Shown: positions 7,468-16,608, numbered from the stretch's first letter. The stretch is DNA of 32,148 nt from Natronohydrobacter sp. (GCA_030603695.1 JAUVXF010000028.1:1-32148), one strand, 5' to 3'. Notes: generated by a model not told the origin, from the sequence alone. Program-made: numbers and translations.

Positions 7468-8880
7468 ATGACACAGCCCCTTCCCCCCATTCCCGCCATG
7501 GGCTTTGTGCCCGATAGCAGCGCAGCAGCAGACCTGCATCTGGTGGATGCCGAAACCCTGGAAACCTGGGCCGATATGCAACCCCGGCGCGTGCGGGCGT
7601 GGATAACTGCTATCGGCTTTAGCGCCAAGCCCGGCGAGGTGGTGCTTGTGCCGGATGCCGATGGCGCGCTGGCGCTGGCGGCAGTGGGCCGTGGAACCGC
7701 CCGGCAACGCGCGCGCCAGCGCTTTGTTCTGGGGGGGGCGCGGGGCAAATTGCCCGCGCAGAGCTTCCGGTTGCATCACAGCCTTGATGCGGACAGCCTG
7801 CACGAGGAATGCCTTGGCTGGTGCCTTGCTGGTTACAGCTACACCCGCTTCCGCCAGGGCGAGCAATCGGCGCGCGCCCAGCTTGTTGCGCCGGAAGGGC
7901 TGGATAGCAAACGCATCACCGATATCGCACAAGGCGAGGCATTAACGCGCGATCTGATCAATACCCCGGCCTCGCATATGGGGCCGGAAGAGTTGGAAAC
8001 CGCCTTTCTCGCACTGGCCAACCAGTATGAGGCCACGGCCTCGGTCATTTATGGCGATGATCTGCTGTATCACAACCTGCCACTTATCCATGCCGTCGGC
8101 CGCGCCTCTGATCGCAGCCCGCGCTTGCTGGATATGCGCTGGGGAGATGCAGGGCCAAAGCTGACACTGGTGGGCAAGGGCGTGTGCTTCGATACCGGCG
8201 GGTTAAACCTGAAACCCGGTTCCTCCATGGGGTTGATGAAAAAGGACATGGGCGGGGCGGCCACAGTGATGGGGTTGGCGCAGATGATCATGGCGCAGGG
8301 CTGGAAAGTGCAATTGCGCGTGCTTGTGCCTGCGGTGGAAAATGCAGTTTCCGGCAATTCCATGCGCCCCGGTGATATTGTGATCTCGCGCAAGGGGTTG
8401 AGTGTCGAGATAAACAATACCGATGCCGAGGGGCGCTTGGTGCTGGCCGATGCGCTGGCCCTGGCCGATGAAGAGGCCCCCGATGCGCTGATCTGCATGG
8501 CCACGCTGACGGGGGCGGCGCGTGTGGCGCTAGGCCCCGATATCGCACCCTTTTTCACCGATGATCAAACCCTTGCCGCAGCCTTGATGCAGGGCGCCGC
8601 GCAGATGCGCGATCCTCTGTGGCAACTGCCCTTTCACCCGGCCTATGAAGAGATGATAGAACCGGGCATAGCCGATCTGGACAATGCCCCCGCCGGGGGC
8701 ATGGCAGGTGCAATCACAGCGGCCCTGTTTTTGCGCCGTTTTATAACCGATAGCCCGCGCTTTGCGCATTTCGACATTTATGGCTATCAGTCCAAAGCCG
8801 CCCCCGCCCGCCCCAAGGGCGGTGTGGCGCAAGGCGCCCGCGCGATTTTTGCCGCCCTGCCCGATGTGCTGGGCCTATGA
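7468..8880 (+). CDS. M17 leucyl aminopeptidase family protein
   Basis: A 470-residue cytosolic metalloaminopeptidase of family M17, removing N-terminal residues from peptides with two metal ions. All the expected active-site residues can be seen: GKGVCFDTGGLNLKPGSSMG supplies the metal-binding Lys and Asp and the catalytic Lys, KKDMGGAAT the next Asp, and the signature NTDAEGRL the Asp, Glu and catalytic Arg. The N-terminal domain (about 150 residues) is divergent from PepA. ATG at 7468 gives a normal-length protein, though only a distant AAAGG precedes it; ATG at 7498 is an alternative. The stop overlaps the next start by 4 bp. Pairing with an NlpC/P60 peptidase suggests a role in breaking down cell-wall peptides. 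Confidence 0.92.
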   Translation: MTQPLPPIPAMGFVPDSSAAADLHLVDAETLETWADMQPRRVRAWITAIGFSAKPGEVVLVPDADGALALAAVGRGTARQRARQRFVLGGARGKLPAQSFRLHHSLDADSLHEECLGWCLAGYSYTRFRQGEQSARAQLVAPEGLDSKRITDIAQGEALTRDLINTPASHMGPEELETAFLALANQYEATASVIYGDDLLYHNLPLIHAVGRASDRSPRLLDMRWGDAGPKLTLVGKGVCFDTGGLNLKPGSSMGLMKKDMGGAATVMGLAQMIMAQGWKVQLRVLVPAVENAVSGNSMRPGDIVISRKGLSVEINNTDAEGRLVLADALALADEEAPDALICMATLTGAARVALGPDIAPFFTDDQTLAAALMQGAAQMRDPLWQLPFHPAYEEMIEPGIADLDNAPAGGMAGAITAALFLRRFITDSPRFAHFDIYGYQSKAAPARPKGGVAQGARAIFAALPDVLGL

Positions 8881-9698
8881 ACGACCCGCGCCTGACACCG
8901 TTCAGCGGGCGTGTGGCCCATAGCAGCTTGCAGGGCCAGATTGCAGCGCCCGAATTCAGCGATGGGCAGATGATGCGCCTGCGCGTGCCTCTGGCCGATC
9001 TGCGGCGCAGCCCCGATGGCCCGCGTGACCGCCAGATAGTGCAAGGCGCGCGTCTGTGCCAGTTGGATACAGCCGGCGAAATGGCCTATGTGCAAGCTGA
9101 AAGCGATGGCTATTGCGGCTGGGTTGCGTGCGCGGCCCTTGGCCCCGATCACCCTGTCACCCACCGCGTGCGCGCGCCTGCCACGCATGTCTATTCCAAG
9201 CCAGATCTCAAAAGCCCGGAACTGGCCAGCCTGTCGCTGAATGCACAAATTCAGATCACCGGGGCAGAGGGTGCATTTTTGCGCAGCCCTTTGGGCTGGC
9301 TTCCCCAGCAGCACCTTGCCCGTCTGGATCAGCGAGAGGATGATCCCGTCAGTGTGGCCGAAACACTGCTTGGCACGCCTTATCTTTGGGGAGGGAATTC
9401 GCGCGCGGGGCTGGATTGTTCGGCACTGGTGCAACTGTCCCTTCACGCTTGCGCCCGCCCCTGCCCCGGCGACAGCGATTTGCAGCAAGCGGCCCTTGGC
9501 CCGGCGCTGCCGCCGGACACCCCGCCAAAGCGCGGTGATCTGCTATTCTGGCGCGGCCATGTGGCTTGGGTTTGCGCCCCTGACATGATCTTGCATGCAA
9601 CCGCCTACAGCATGTCGGTTATTGCCGAACCTCTTGCCCCTGCCTTGGCCCGGATCGCCCAGACAACCCCGCTTGCCGCCCATATCCGGCCAGACTGA
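8877..9698 (+). CDS. NlpC/P60 (C40) peptidase with SH3-like domains
   Basis: A 273-residue protein with two bacterial SH3-like regions (about residues 20-90 and 95-145) and a C-terminal NlpC/P60 cysteine peptidase domain. The catalytic residues are in GLDCSALVQ (Cys, near 181), RGHVAWV (His) and MILHATA (second His). Relatives cut the D-Glu to diaminopimelate bond of murein peptides. No signal peptide is visible, so it probably acts in the cytoplasm on recycled fragments, as YkfC-type enzymes do. It overlaps the upstream aminopeptidase gene by ATGA. It converges with hrpB, leaving 27 bp between stops, and no obvious terminator is seen there. Confidence 0.9.
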   Translation: MNDPRLTPFSGRVAHSSLQGQIAAPEFSDGQMMRLRVPLADLRRSPDGPRDRQIVQGARLCQLDTAGEMAYVQAESDGYCGWVACAALGPDHPVTHRVRAPATHVYSKPDLKSPELASLSLNAQIQITGAEGAFLRSPLGWLPQQHLARLDQREDDPVSVAETLLGTPYLWGGNSRAGLDCSALVQLSLHACARPCPGDSDLQQAALGPALPPDTPPKRGDLLFWRGHVAWVCAPDMILHATAYSMSVIAEPLAPALARIAQTTPLAAHIRPD

Positions 9699-9725
9699 CA
9701 CCATAAGCGCCCCCGCACGCACACT

Positions 9726-12161
9726 CTACACCTTGCGCGGCTTTGCGCGCAGGGTTGGTGCGGCCTCCATAGGGTTTTCGGGCCAGGGGTGTTTGGGGTA
9801 TTGGCCGCGCATGTCCTTGCGCACATCGGCATAGGAATTGGCCCAGAACCCCGGCAAATCCATTGTGACCTGAACCGGCCTGCGCGCGGGCGAAAGCAGC
9901 ACCATGCGCAGCGGCAGCCGCGCTGGCCCAATCACCGGATGCGTGGCAAGCCCGAACACCTCTTGCAGGCGCAGGGCGATTTCGGGGGCATCGCCCGCGT
10001 AATCTATGGCCACCTTATTGCCCAAGGGCGTGATGAAATGCGCAGGGGCCAATTCGTCCAACAGGCGCGACTGTTCCCAATCCAACTGCGCGCGCAAGCC
10101 CGGCAAAAGATCCAGCGCGCGCAACTCTTCCGCGCGGGTTAGCCCCTCCAGCCAAGGCGCAAGCCAGTCTTCCAGCCGCGCCAGCAAACTGGCCTCGCTC
10201 AGATCGGGCAAATCCAGCCCTTGCGCGCGCAACAGCTCTACCCGCGCGATAAAACGGCGTGCGGCATCCGAGAGCGGCAAGCCCAGATCCCGCAGGCCCG
10301 CACAGGCGGCGGCAATCATGGCGCTTGGGTCTGGGTCACGCCAGATACGGTCTTGCAGCACCAGCGCGCCAAAACATTCCTGTTCGCGCGCCATGATCCT
10401 GCGTTCGCGGCGTGACCAGTGGCAGCTTTGCCGCCATGTGATCCGGGCACCATAAAGCGCGCGCAACTCTGGCTCGGATATCTGCACGGCCTGACGAATG
10501 CGCGCCTCGCGCGGGTCGCCATCGGTATCTGTAACCACAATCAGCCGCGCCTGTGCCAGCGGGTCGCCCTCTGCCAGCACAGCGCCCTTGCCGCCAGACA
10601 GCACATAGCGCGGAATATCGCCCTTGCGCCGCAGCCCGATGCGATCAGGATAGGCCAGCGCGGCCAGCGCACCCGCGCTGAAATCACCATCCCGCTCTGG
10701 GGCAAGGCGCTTGAGGCGCGCGCGCTCTAGCCGCAGCCGTTCCAGCGTGGCGCGGTGCAGCGTGTAGGAATAGCGCGCGCCAAATTCTCGCGGGTCGCGC
10801 AGCGCGGCCAACCGCAAGCCCAGATCGACAGGCGCGCCCTGCAAGAGATCACGCTCGGCCAAAACTGCGGCCAGATCGGCCCCCGCCCGCCCTGCGATAA
10901 GCAACATATGCGCAAGGCGCGGGTGCAGAGGCAGCGCGGCCATGGCGCGGCCATGCGCCGTGATGCGCCCCGCCTCGTCCAATGCCCCAAGCCCGCGCAA
11001 CAGCGCGCGCGCCTCTGCAAGGGCCGCATCGGGGGGCGGCGTGAGAAAGCGCAGCCCCTCGGCACTGCCCCAAAGCGCGAGTTCCAGCGCCAGCCCGGCC
11101 AGATCGGCGCGGGCCATTTCCGGCGGGGCGAAGGCGGGGAGCGCGCCTTCTTCAGCGCGCGCCCACATCCGGTAGCACAGCCCCGCCGCCACACGCCCCG
11201 CGCGGCCCCGGCGTTGTTCGGCCTCGGCGCGGGTCACAGGCTCTGTCACCAGCCGCGCCATGCCTGTGCCCGGATCAAACCGCGCGCGGCGCGCAAGCCC
11301 GCAATCCACCACAATACGGATATCTTCAATTGTTAGCGATGTTTCGGCAATGGCCGTCGCCAGCACAATCTTGCGGCCATTTTGCAAGGGCGCAATCGCC
11401 ATGCGCTGCTGTGCGAAAGGCAGCGTGCCATATAGGGGGCAGATCACCGCGCCGCCCACGCGCCCTTCCAGCCCAGAGGCCACGCGCCTTATTTCGCCCT
11501 CACCCGGCAGAAAGGCCAGAATTGACCCCTCGCCTTCCGCCAAAGCCTGCAAGATCAGCGCGGTGGCGGCACTCTCGAACCGCTCGGCCTTGGGGCGGGG
11601 GCGGGGCAGCCAGCGCGTTTCCACCGGGAAGGCGCGGCCCTGTGCCGTCAGGATGGGGGCATCGTCCAGAAGGGCCGCCACGGGTGCGGCATCCAATGTG
11701 GCCGACATGACCAGCACGCGCAGATCAGGGCGCAGCGCCGCGCGCATTTCCCAGACCAGCGCAAGCCCCAGATCGGCATTGAGCGAGCGTTCATGAAATT
11801 CATCAAAGATCACCGCGCCAATGCCCGGCAAATCGGGATCAGTTTGCAACATGCGGGTCAAAATACCCTCTGTCACCACTTCGATCCGGGTCGCCTTGGA
11901 GATGACGGCCTCGCCCCGGATGCGGTAGCCAACACTAGCGCCCACATCCTCGCCCAAAAGCCGCGCCATCTGTTCGGCGGCCGCGCGCGCTGCAAGGCGG
12001 CGCGGTTCCAGCATCACAATACGGCCCGTGACATGGGGCAACAGCGCCAAGGGCACGCGGGTGGTTTTGCCTGCCCCCGGCGGCGCTTGCAACACGGCGC
12101 GGCCCGCCCTGTTCAGGGCGGCAACCAGATCGGGCAAAATGGCATCAATGGGCAAGGACAT
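9726..12161 (-). CDS. hrpB: ATP-dependent helicase HrpB
   Basis: An 811-residue DEAH-box RNA-helicase-family protein of near-standard HrpB length. It has Walker A APPGAGKTTRVP (near residue 28), the DEFHERS Walker B/DExH box (near 120), the SAT motif VMSATLD, and motif VI EQRRGRAGRVAAG (near 320). The HrpB-specific C-terminal domain ends with PVQVTMDLPGFWANSYADVRKDMRGQYPKHPWPENP. ATG at 12161 was preferred; a TTG at 12197 would add 12 residues. Its function in bacteria is not well defined. It lies 42 bp downstream of the glutamine-synthetase-like gene on the same strand and may receive read-through, but nothing suggests a functional link. Confidence 0.93.
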   Translation of the reverse strand: MSLPIDAILPDLVAALNRAGRAVLQAPPGAGKTTRVPLALLPHVTGRIVMLEPRRLAARAAAEQMARLLGEDVGASVGYRIRGEAVISKATRIEVVTEGILTRMLQTDPDLPGIGAVIFDEFHERSLNADLGLALVWEMRAALRPDLRVLVMSATLDAAPVAALLDDAPILTAQGRAFPVETRWLPRPRPKAERFESAATALILQALAEGEGSILAFLPGEGEIRRVASGLEGRVGGAVICPLYGTLPFAQQRMAIAPLQNGRKIVLATAIAETSLTIEDIRIVVDCGLARRARFDPGTGMARLVTEPVTRAEAEQRRGRAGRVAAGLCYRMWARAEEGALPAFAPPEMARADLAGLALELALWGSAEGLRFLTPPPDAALAEARALLRGLGALDEAGRITAHGRAMAALPLHPRLAHMLLIAGRAGADLAAVLAERDLLQGAPVDLGLRLAALRDPREFGARYSYTLHRATLERLRLERARLKRLAPERDGDFSAGALAALAYPDRIGLRRKGDIPRYVLSGGKGAVLAEGDPLAQARLIVVTDTDGDPREARIRQAVQISEPELRALYGARITWRQSCHWSRRERRIMAREQECFGALVLQDRIWRDPDPSAMIAAACAGLRDLGLPLSDAARRFIARVELLRAQGLDLPDLSEASLLARLEDWLAPWLEGLTRAEELRALDLLPGLRAQLDWEQSRLLDELAPAHFITPLGNKVAIDYAGDAPEIALRLQEVFGLATHPVIGPARLPLRMVLLSPARRPVQVTMDLPGFWANSYADVRKDMRGQYPKHPWPENPMEAAPTLRAKPRKV

Positions 12162-12203
12162 GGCCCGCTTATGCCGCAGCCAAGCGGGGGGCTGCAAGCG
12201 GGC

Positions 12204-13523
12204 TTAGATATCCAGCGTATGCTCGCGCTCCCAGCGGCTGAAATGAGAGACAAAAGAATTCCATTCCTGCCGTTTCAGCTTCAGGAAAGCGCGCGAGAAA
12301 TCCGCGCCCATCATCTCGGTCAATTCACTGTCAGCTTCATAGGCGCGCAGGGCATCCAAGAGGTTCAAGGGCAGCTTTGGCGCGCCTTCCACCTTATGGC
12401 CTTCGGCATACATATCAATATCCCAGCGTTTGCCCGGATCGGCCTTGGCGTGAATACCGCTTAGCCCGGCCGCAATAATCACGGCCTGCAACAGATAGGG
12501 ATTGGCCGCGCCATCTGGCAGGCGCAGTTCAAACCGCCCCGGCCCCGGCACGCGCACCATATGGGTGCGGTTATTGCCTGTCCATGTCACAGAATTGGGC
12601 GCCCATGTGGCGCCCGACATGGTGCGTGGGGCATTGATGCGCTTATAGCTGTTCACAGTGGGATTGGTGATCGCGGCAAGGGCGCTGGCATGTTTCATAA
12701 TGCCGCCCAGAAAATGCGCGCCTTGTTCGGACAGGCCCAATTCGCCCGTAGGGCCTGTGCCCTTGTCTGTCGCAAAGGCGTTCTGGCCCGCATTGTCCCA
12801 AACGGAAATATGCACATGGCAGCCATTGCCCGTAAGCCCCTCTATGGGTTTGGGCATGAAGGTGGCGCGCAAGCCGTGCTTTTCGGCAACCGATTTGACC
12901 ATGAATTTGAAAAAGCTGTGCCGGTCTGCGGTGACAAGGGCATCATCATACTCCCAATTCATCTCGAACTGGCCATTCGCGTCTTCATGGTCGTTCTGAT
13001 ACGGCCCCCAGCCCAGATCCAGCATGTAATCGCAAATCTCGCGCACCACATCATAGCGGCGCATGATGGCCTGCTGGTCATAACAGGGCTTTTCGGCTGT
13101 GTCATACGGGTCTGAAATCTGCTGGCCATCGGCGGTGAGCAAAAAGAACTCGGCCTCTATTCCGGTTTTCACATGCAGCCCTTCGGCGGCGGCTGCGGCG
13201 ATCTGGCGGCGCAGCACATTGCGGGGGGCCTGGGCCACATCCTGCCCCTCCATCACGCAATCAGAGGCCACCCAGGCCACTTCCGGCTTCCACGGAATCT
13301 GGATTACCGAAGACGGATCGGGCACGGCCAGCATATCGGGATGGGCGGGCGTCAGATCCAGCCATGTGGCAAACCCCGCAAACCCCGCGCCGTCGCGCTG
13401 CATCCCGGCGATGGCCTGTGTCGGAACCAGCTTCGCACGCTGCCCCCCGAACAGATCGGTATAGGAGATCATGAAATACTTGATTCCGCGTTCTGCCGCG
13501 AATTGTGCAAGATCGAGTGTCAT
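12204..13523 (-). CDS. glnT: Type III glutamine synthetase / gamma-glutamylmethylamide synthetase-like
   Basis: A 439-residue ATP-dependent ligase of the glutamine synthetase superfamily, joining ammonia or a small amine to glutamate. Active-site blocks are visible: GIEAEFFLL (metal Glu, near residue 130), DANGQFEMNWEY (near 195), NGCHVHISVWD (metal His, near 250), and NRTHMVRVPGPGRFELRLPDGAANPYL (nucleotide and glutamate Arg, near 335). ATG at 13523 was chosen because GGGACAAG precedes it; longer starts run through the upstream hairpin. Proteins annotated GlnT and the methylamine enzyme GmaS are close relatives and cannot be separated by eye. The adjacent GlxBCD-type genes suit either a glutamine-dependent or a gamma-glutamylmethylamide-dependent route. 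No adenylylation loop was identified. Confidence 0.85.
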   Translation of the reverse strand: MTLDLAQFAAERGIKYFMISYTDLFGGQRAKLVPTQAIAGMQRDGAGFAGFATWLDLTPAHPDMLAVPDPSSVIQIPWKPEVAWVASDCVMEGQDVAQAPRNVLRRQIAAAAAEGLHVKTGIEAEFFLLTADGQQISDPYDTAEKPCYDQQAIMRRYDVVREICDYMLDLGWGPYQNDHEDANGQFEMNWEYDDALVTADRHSFFKFMVKSVAEKHGLRATFMPKPIEGLTGNGCHVHISVWDNAGQNAFATDKGTGPTGELGLSEQGAHFLGGIMKHASALAAITNPTVNSYKRINAPRTMSGATWAPNSVTWTGNNRTHMVRVPGPGRFELRLPDGAANPYLLQAVIIAAGLSGIHAKADPGKRWDIDMYAEGHKVEGAPKLPLNLLDALRAYEADSELTEMMGADFSRAFLKLKRQEWNSFVSHFSRWEREHTLDI

Positions 13524-13560
13524 TTTTCTTGTCCCTGTTGGTCGCGTGTTCTGGAAGTGA

Positions 13561-13597
13561 AAACGCGGGCCAGACATCTTGCCTGACCCGCGCTCTG
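13561..13597 (-). terminator. Hairpin with T-run between glxD and glnT
   Basis: On the minus strand, a stem of about 13-16 bp (GCGGGTCAGGCA paired with TGTCTGGCCCGC, loop AGA, with one T-G and one G-T wobble, and the A-rich foot AGAG facing TTTT) starts 5 bp after the glxD stop. It ends about 37 bp before the glnT ATG. A run of four T follows. It is shaped like an intrinsic terminator but sits inside an otherwise uniform gene cluster, so partial termination or RNA processing is likely. Confidence 0.65.
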
Positions 13598-13602
13598 ATC
13601 TG

Positions 13603-14946
13603 TCAATACCCTGTCCCCGGCTTGCCGGGATACCACTCTGTGCCCGCAAGCGGGATTTGCGCCATGGCCGCCGCCTCCATCGTCAGGGCGCAGAGGTCTT
13701 CGGGTTCGAGATTGTGCAAATGGTTATGCCCGCAGGCGCGCGCGATGGTCTGCGCCTCCAGTGTCATCACCTTCAGGTAATTGCGCAAACGCCGCCCCCC
13801 CTCTATCGGATCAAGCCGCGCGGCGAGAACGGGGTCTTGGGTGGTAATGCCGGCCGGATCGCGCCCTTCATGCCAATCATCATAGGCCCCCGCCGTTGTG
13901 CCAAGGGCATTATATTCGGACTCATATCTGGGATCATTATCGCCCAGCGCCACCAGCGCCGCCGTGCCAATGGCCACCGCATCCGCGCCAAGCGCCAGCG
14001 CCTTGGCCACATCCGCGCCGGTGCGAATGCCGCCCGAAATGACAAGCTGCACTTCGCGGTGCATTCCCAGATCTTGCAGCGCGCGCACGGCCGGGCGGAT
14101 ACAGGCCAGCGTTGGCAGGCCCACATTCTCTATAAACACATCCTGCGTGGCGGCTGTGCCGCCCTGCATGCCATCCATCACCACCACATCCGCGCCCGCC
14201 TTTACCGCAAGCGCCGTATCATAGTAAGGCCGCGTGCCACCGACTTTCACATAGATCGGCACTTGCCAGCCGGTAATCTCGCGCAGTTCCAATATCTTGA
14301 TTTCCAGATCATCCGGCCCTGTCCAATCGGGGTGGCGGCAGGCAGAGCGCTGGTCAATCCCCTTGGGCAGCGTGCGCATTTCCGCCACGCGGTCAGAGAT
14401 TTTCTGCCCCAACAGCATCCCGCCGCCGCCCGGCTTGGCGCCCTGCCCCACCACAATCTCTATCGCATCGGCGCGGCGCAGATCATCGGGGTTCATGCCG
14501 TAGCGCGAAGGCAGATATTGATAGACCAGCTTGGTGGAATGGCCGCGCTCTTCGGGCGTCATGCCGCCATCGCCCGTGGTGGTGGATGTGCCCGCAGCCG
14601 ATGCGCCGCGCCCCAGCGCCTCTTTGGCCTGCGCGGAAAGCGCGCCAAAGCTCATGCCCGCGATGGTGATGGGAATATCCAGCTCGATAGGCTTTTTGGC
14701 AAAGCGCGTGCCAAGGGTGACGCGGGTGTCACATGTCTCGCGGTAGCCTTCCAGCGGATAGCGGCTGATAGAGGCCCCCAGAAACAGCAGATCATCGAAA
14801 TGAGGCACGCGCCGTTTCGCGCCGCCGCCGCGAATATCGTAAATCCCCGTTGCCGCCGCGCGCCGGATTTCGGCATTGATGGGGTTGGTGAAGGTGGCCG
14901 ATTGCAGTGGCACTGTCTGCGGAATGCGTTTGTCTTGGGTGGTCAT
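13603..14946 (-). CDS. glxD: FMN-binding glutamate synthase-like subunit (GlxD/MgsC type)
   Basis: A 447-residue protein related to the FMN synthase domain of glutamate synthase, as in GlxD and the large subunit of N-methylglutamate synthase. Blocks include RVTLGTRFAKKPIELDIPITIAGMS near residue 80, MSFGALSAQAKEALGRGA, GQGAKPGGGGMLLG (near 162), the glycine-rich VISGGIRTGADVAKALALGADAVAIGTAAL phosphate-binding strand-loop (near 310), and the C-terminal TQDP. The Cys residues that hold the 3Fe-4S cluster in classical GltB are missing: the corresponding segment reads GRDPAGITTQDP. It sits 12 bp after glxC. It should join the GlxB amidotransferase and the GlxC scaffold to move nitrogen or an alkylamine onto 2-oxoglutarate; the exact donor is uncertain. 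Confidence 0.85.
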   Translation of the reverse strand: MTTQDKRIPQTVPLQSATFTNPINAEIRRAAATGIYDIRGGGAKRRVPHFDDLLFLGASISRYPLEGYRETCDTRVTLGTRFAKKPIELDIPITIAGMSFGALSAQAKEALGRGASAAGTSTTTGDGGMTPEERGHSTKLVYQYLPSRYGMNPDDLRRADAIEIVVGQGAKPGGGGMLLGQKISDRVAEMRTLPKGIDQRSACRHPDWTGPDDLEIKILELREITGWQVPIYVKVGGTRPYYDTALAVKAGADVVVMDGMQGGTAATQDVFIENVGLPTLACIRPAVRALQDLGMHREVQLVISGGIRTGADVAKALALGADAVAIGTAALVALGDNDPRYESEYNALGTTAGAYDDWHEGRDPAGITTQDPVLAARLDPIEGGRRLRNYLKVMTLEAQTIARACGHNHLHNLEPEDLCALTMEAAAMAQIPLAGTEWYPGKPGTGY

Positions 14947-14958
14947 GGGTCATGTCCC

Positions 14959-15642
14959 TCAATAAGCCGCAGCATTGTCTATGTTGAAATTGTAAAGCTT
15001 GCGCGCCGATCCATAGCGGCGAAACTCTTCGGGCTTGGCATCCGCGCCCGCACGCGCCAAGAGATCGCGCAAAATTTCCAGATGCTCCGGGCGCATCTCT
15101 TTCTCGATGCAATCAGCCCCAAGGCTTTTGACAGAGCCGCGCACGAAGAGCCGCGCCTCATACAGCGAATCGCCCAGCGCATCGCCCGCATCGCCGCAGA
15201 CAACCAGATTGCCTGCCTGCCCCATGAACGCCGACATATGCCCGATATTGCCATGCACCACGATATCTATGCCCTTCATGGATATCCCGCAGCGCGAGGC
15301 GGCATTGCCCTTTATCACCAATAACCCGCCGCGCCCGGTTGCGCCTGCATATTGGCTGGCATCGCCATCAATGATCACTGTGCCAGACATCATGTTTTCG
15401 GCAACACCCGGCCCGGCAGAGCCTGTGACATGCACAGTGGCCTGTTTGTTCATACCCGCGCAATAATACCCCGTAGAGCCGCGCACTGTTACCTCTATCG
15501 GCGCATCCAGCCCCACGGCAATGGCATGCGCCCCGCGCGGGTTCAGGATTTCCCACTGGGTTGCATTGGTTTGCTGGCTTTGCGCCTGCAACGCGGCGTT
15601 CATCTCGCGCAAGGCGTGGGTTGCAAGGTCAAGTGTCTGCAT
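14959..15642 (-). CDS. glxC: GlxC/MgsB-type glutamate synthase C-domain subunit
   Basis: A 227-residue protein made mostly of a right-handed beta-helix like the GltB C-terminal (GXGXG) domain and FwdC/FmdC. Successive coils are seen as repeats of the form V-x-G-x-A-G-x-x-x-A-x-x-M (VTGSAGPGVAENMMSG, GDASQYAGATGRGGLLVIKGNAASRCG, VHGNIGHMSAFMGQAGNLVVCG, GDAGDALGDSLYEA). It is a structural subunit linking the amidotransferase and FMN parts of the complex. ATG at 15642 lies 3 bp after the glxB stop. It has no catalytic motif of its own. Confidence 0.87.
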   Translation of the reverse strand: MQTLDLATHALREMNAALQAQSQQTNATQWEILNPRGAHAIAVGLDAPIEVTVRGSTGYYCAGMNKQATVHVTGSAGPGVAENMMSGTVIIDGDASQYAGATGRGGLLVIKGNAASRCGISMKGIDIVVHGNIGHMSAFMGQAGNLVVCGDAGDALGDSLYEARLFVRGSVKSLGADCIEKEMRPEHLEILRDLLARAGADAKPEEFRRYGSARKLYNFNIDNAAAY

Positions 15643-15645
15643 GGC

Positions 15646-16542
15646 TCAATGGCTCCAGAAATAGACGGTGGCAGGCTCTGGCTCCCACACACGGGCACTC
15701 TCGATCCCCGGCAGATTGACCAGCGCGCGGTATTCAGACCCGAAAGCCACATATTGATCGGTTTCGGCCATCACAGCGGGTTTGCATGCGATGGGATCAC
15801 GCACCACGCCAAAGCCGTCGCGCGTGCCCACGACAAAGGTGAAAAACCCGTCCAGATCCTCTATCGCGCCTTCCAGCGCCTGCCCCAAACTGGCCCCCTC
15901 GCGCATTTTCCATGTCAGATAGGCCGCGCCCACTTCGGTATCATTCTCGCTGTCAATACGCAGCCCTTCGCGCCGCAATTTGCGCCGCCAGTTATTGTGA
16001 TTGGACAGCGAGCCATTATGCACAAGGCATTGATCCGCCCCAGTGGAGAACGGATGCGCGCCTTGCGTGGTCACAGCCGATTCCGTGGCCATGCGCGTAT
16101 GGCCAATCCCATGCGTGCCCGACATGGAGGCCAGATCAAACCGCCGCGCCACATCGCGCGGCAGGCCCACTTCCTTATATATTTCGATGGTTTCGCCATC
16201 GCTCATCACCCGTAGGCCGGGGCGCAGCGCGGTCAGCGCTTTGCGCGCGTGCTCTGTGGCTGAGGCGGGCAAATCCAGCACCGCGTGGCTGTCTTTGCGC
16301 TGCAACATCACCTCTGCGCCCAGCGCTTGCCCCAGATCATCGGCAAGCCGTGCGAAATCTTCCGTAGCCTTGTCCGATTGCACTGTCAGCTTGGCCCGGC
16401 CCGGCGCTGCCGCCCCATAAATCGCGATCCCGGCACTATCGGGGCCGCGATCTGTCATCGTGACCAGCATCTCTGTCAGCATGGCACCAAGCTTTGGTTC
16501 CAGCGACTTGTCTTTCAGGAACAACCCGACAATTCCGCACAT
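15646..16542 (-). CDS. glxB: Class II glutamine amidotransferase subunit (GlxB/MgsA type)
   Basis: A 298-residue Ntn-type amidotransferase. The mature enzyme would use Cys2 (MCGIVGLFLKD) as nucleophile to free ammonia, or the corresponding amine, from an amide donor. The family blocks RGPDSAGIAIYG (near residue 33), GIGHTRMATESAVTTQGAHPF (near 146, oxyanion and substrate Arg) and HNGSLSNHNNWR (near 175) are present. It is the first gene of a glxBCD-glnT run on the minus strand, separated from the regulator gene by 120 bp that contain an AT-rich palindrome. AAGGAG sits at a good distance from the ATG. The donor may be glutamine or gamma-glutamylmethylamide. Confidence 0.88.
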   Translation of the reverse strand: MCGIVGLFLKDKSLEPKLGAMLTEMLVTMTDRGPDSAGIAIYGAAAPGRAKLTVQSDKATEDFARLADDLGQALGAEVMLQRKDSHAVLDLPASATEHARKALTALRPGLRVMSDGETIEIYKEVGLPRDVARRFDLASMSGTHGIGHTRMATESAVTTQGAHPFSTGADQCLVHNGSLSNHNNWRRKLRREGLRIDSENDTEVGAAYLTWKMREGASLGQALEGAIEDLDGFFTFVVGTRDGFGVVRDPIACKPAVMAETDQYVAFGSEYRALVNLPGIESARVWEPEPATVYFWSH

Positions 16543-16608
16543 GCGCGGCTCTCCTTGCGGTTACTTTCCGCAAAATTAGCAGCGCCCCTCCCGGCTTTCA
16601 ACCGTGAT

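Noticed and set aside
13579-15324. Long plus-strand open frame of 581 codons
   Set aside because: It lies antisense to glxD and glxC, is rich in His, Arg and Ala, and has no recognisable domain; a typical shadow in GC-rich coding DNA.
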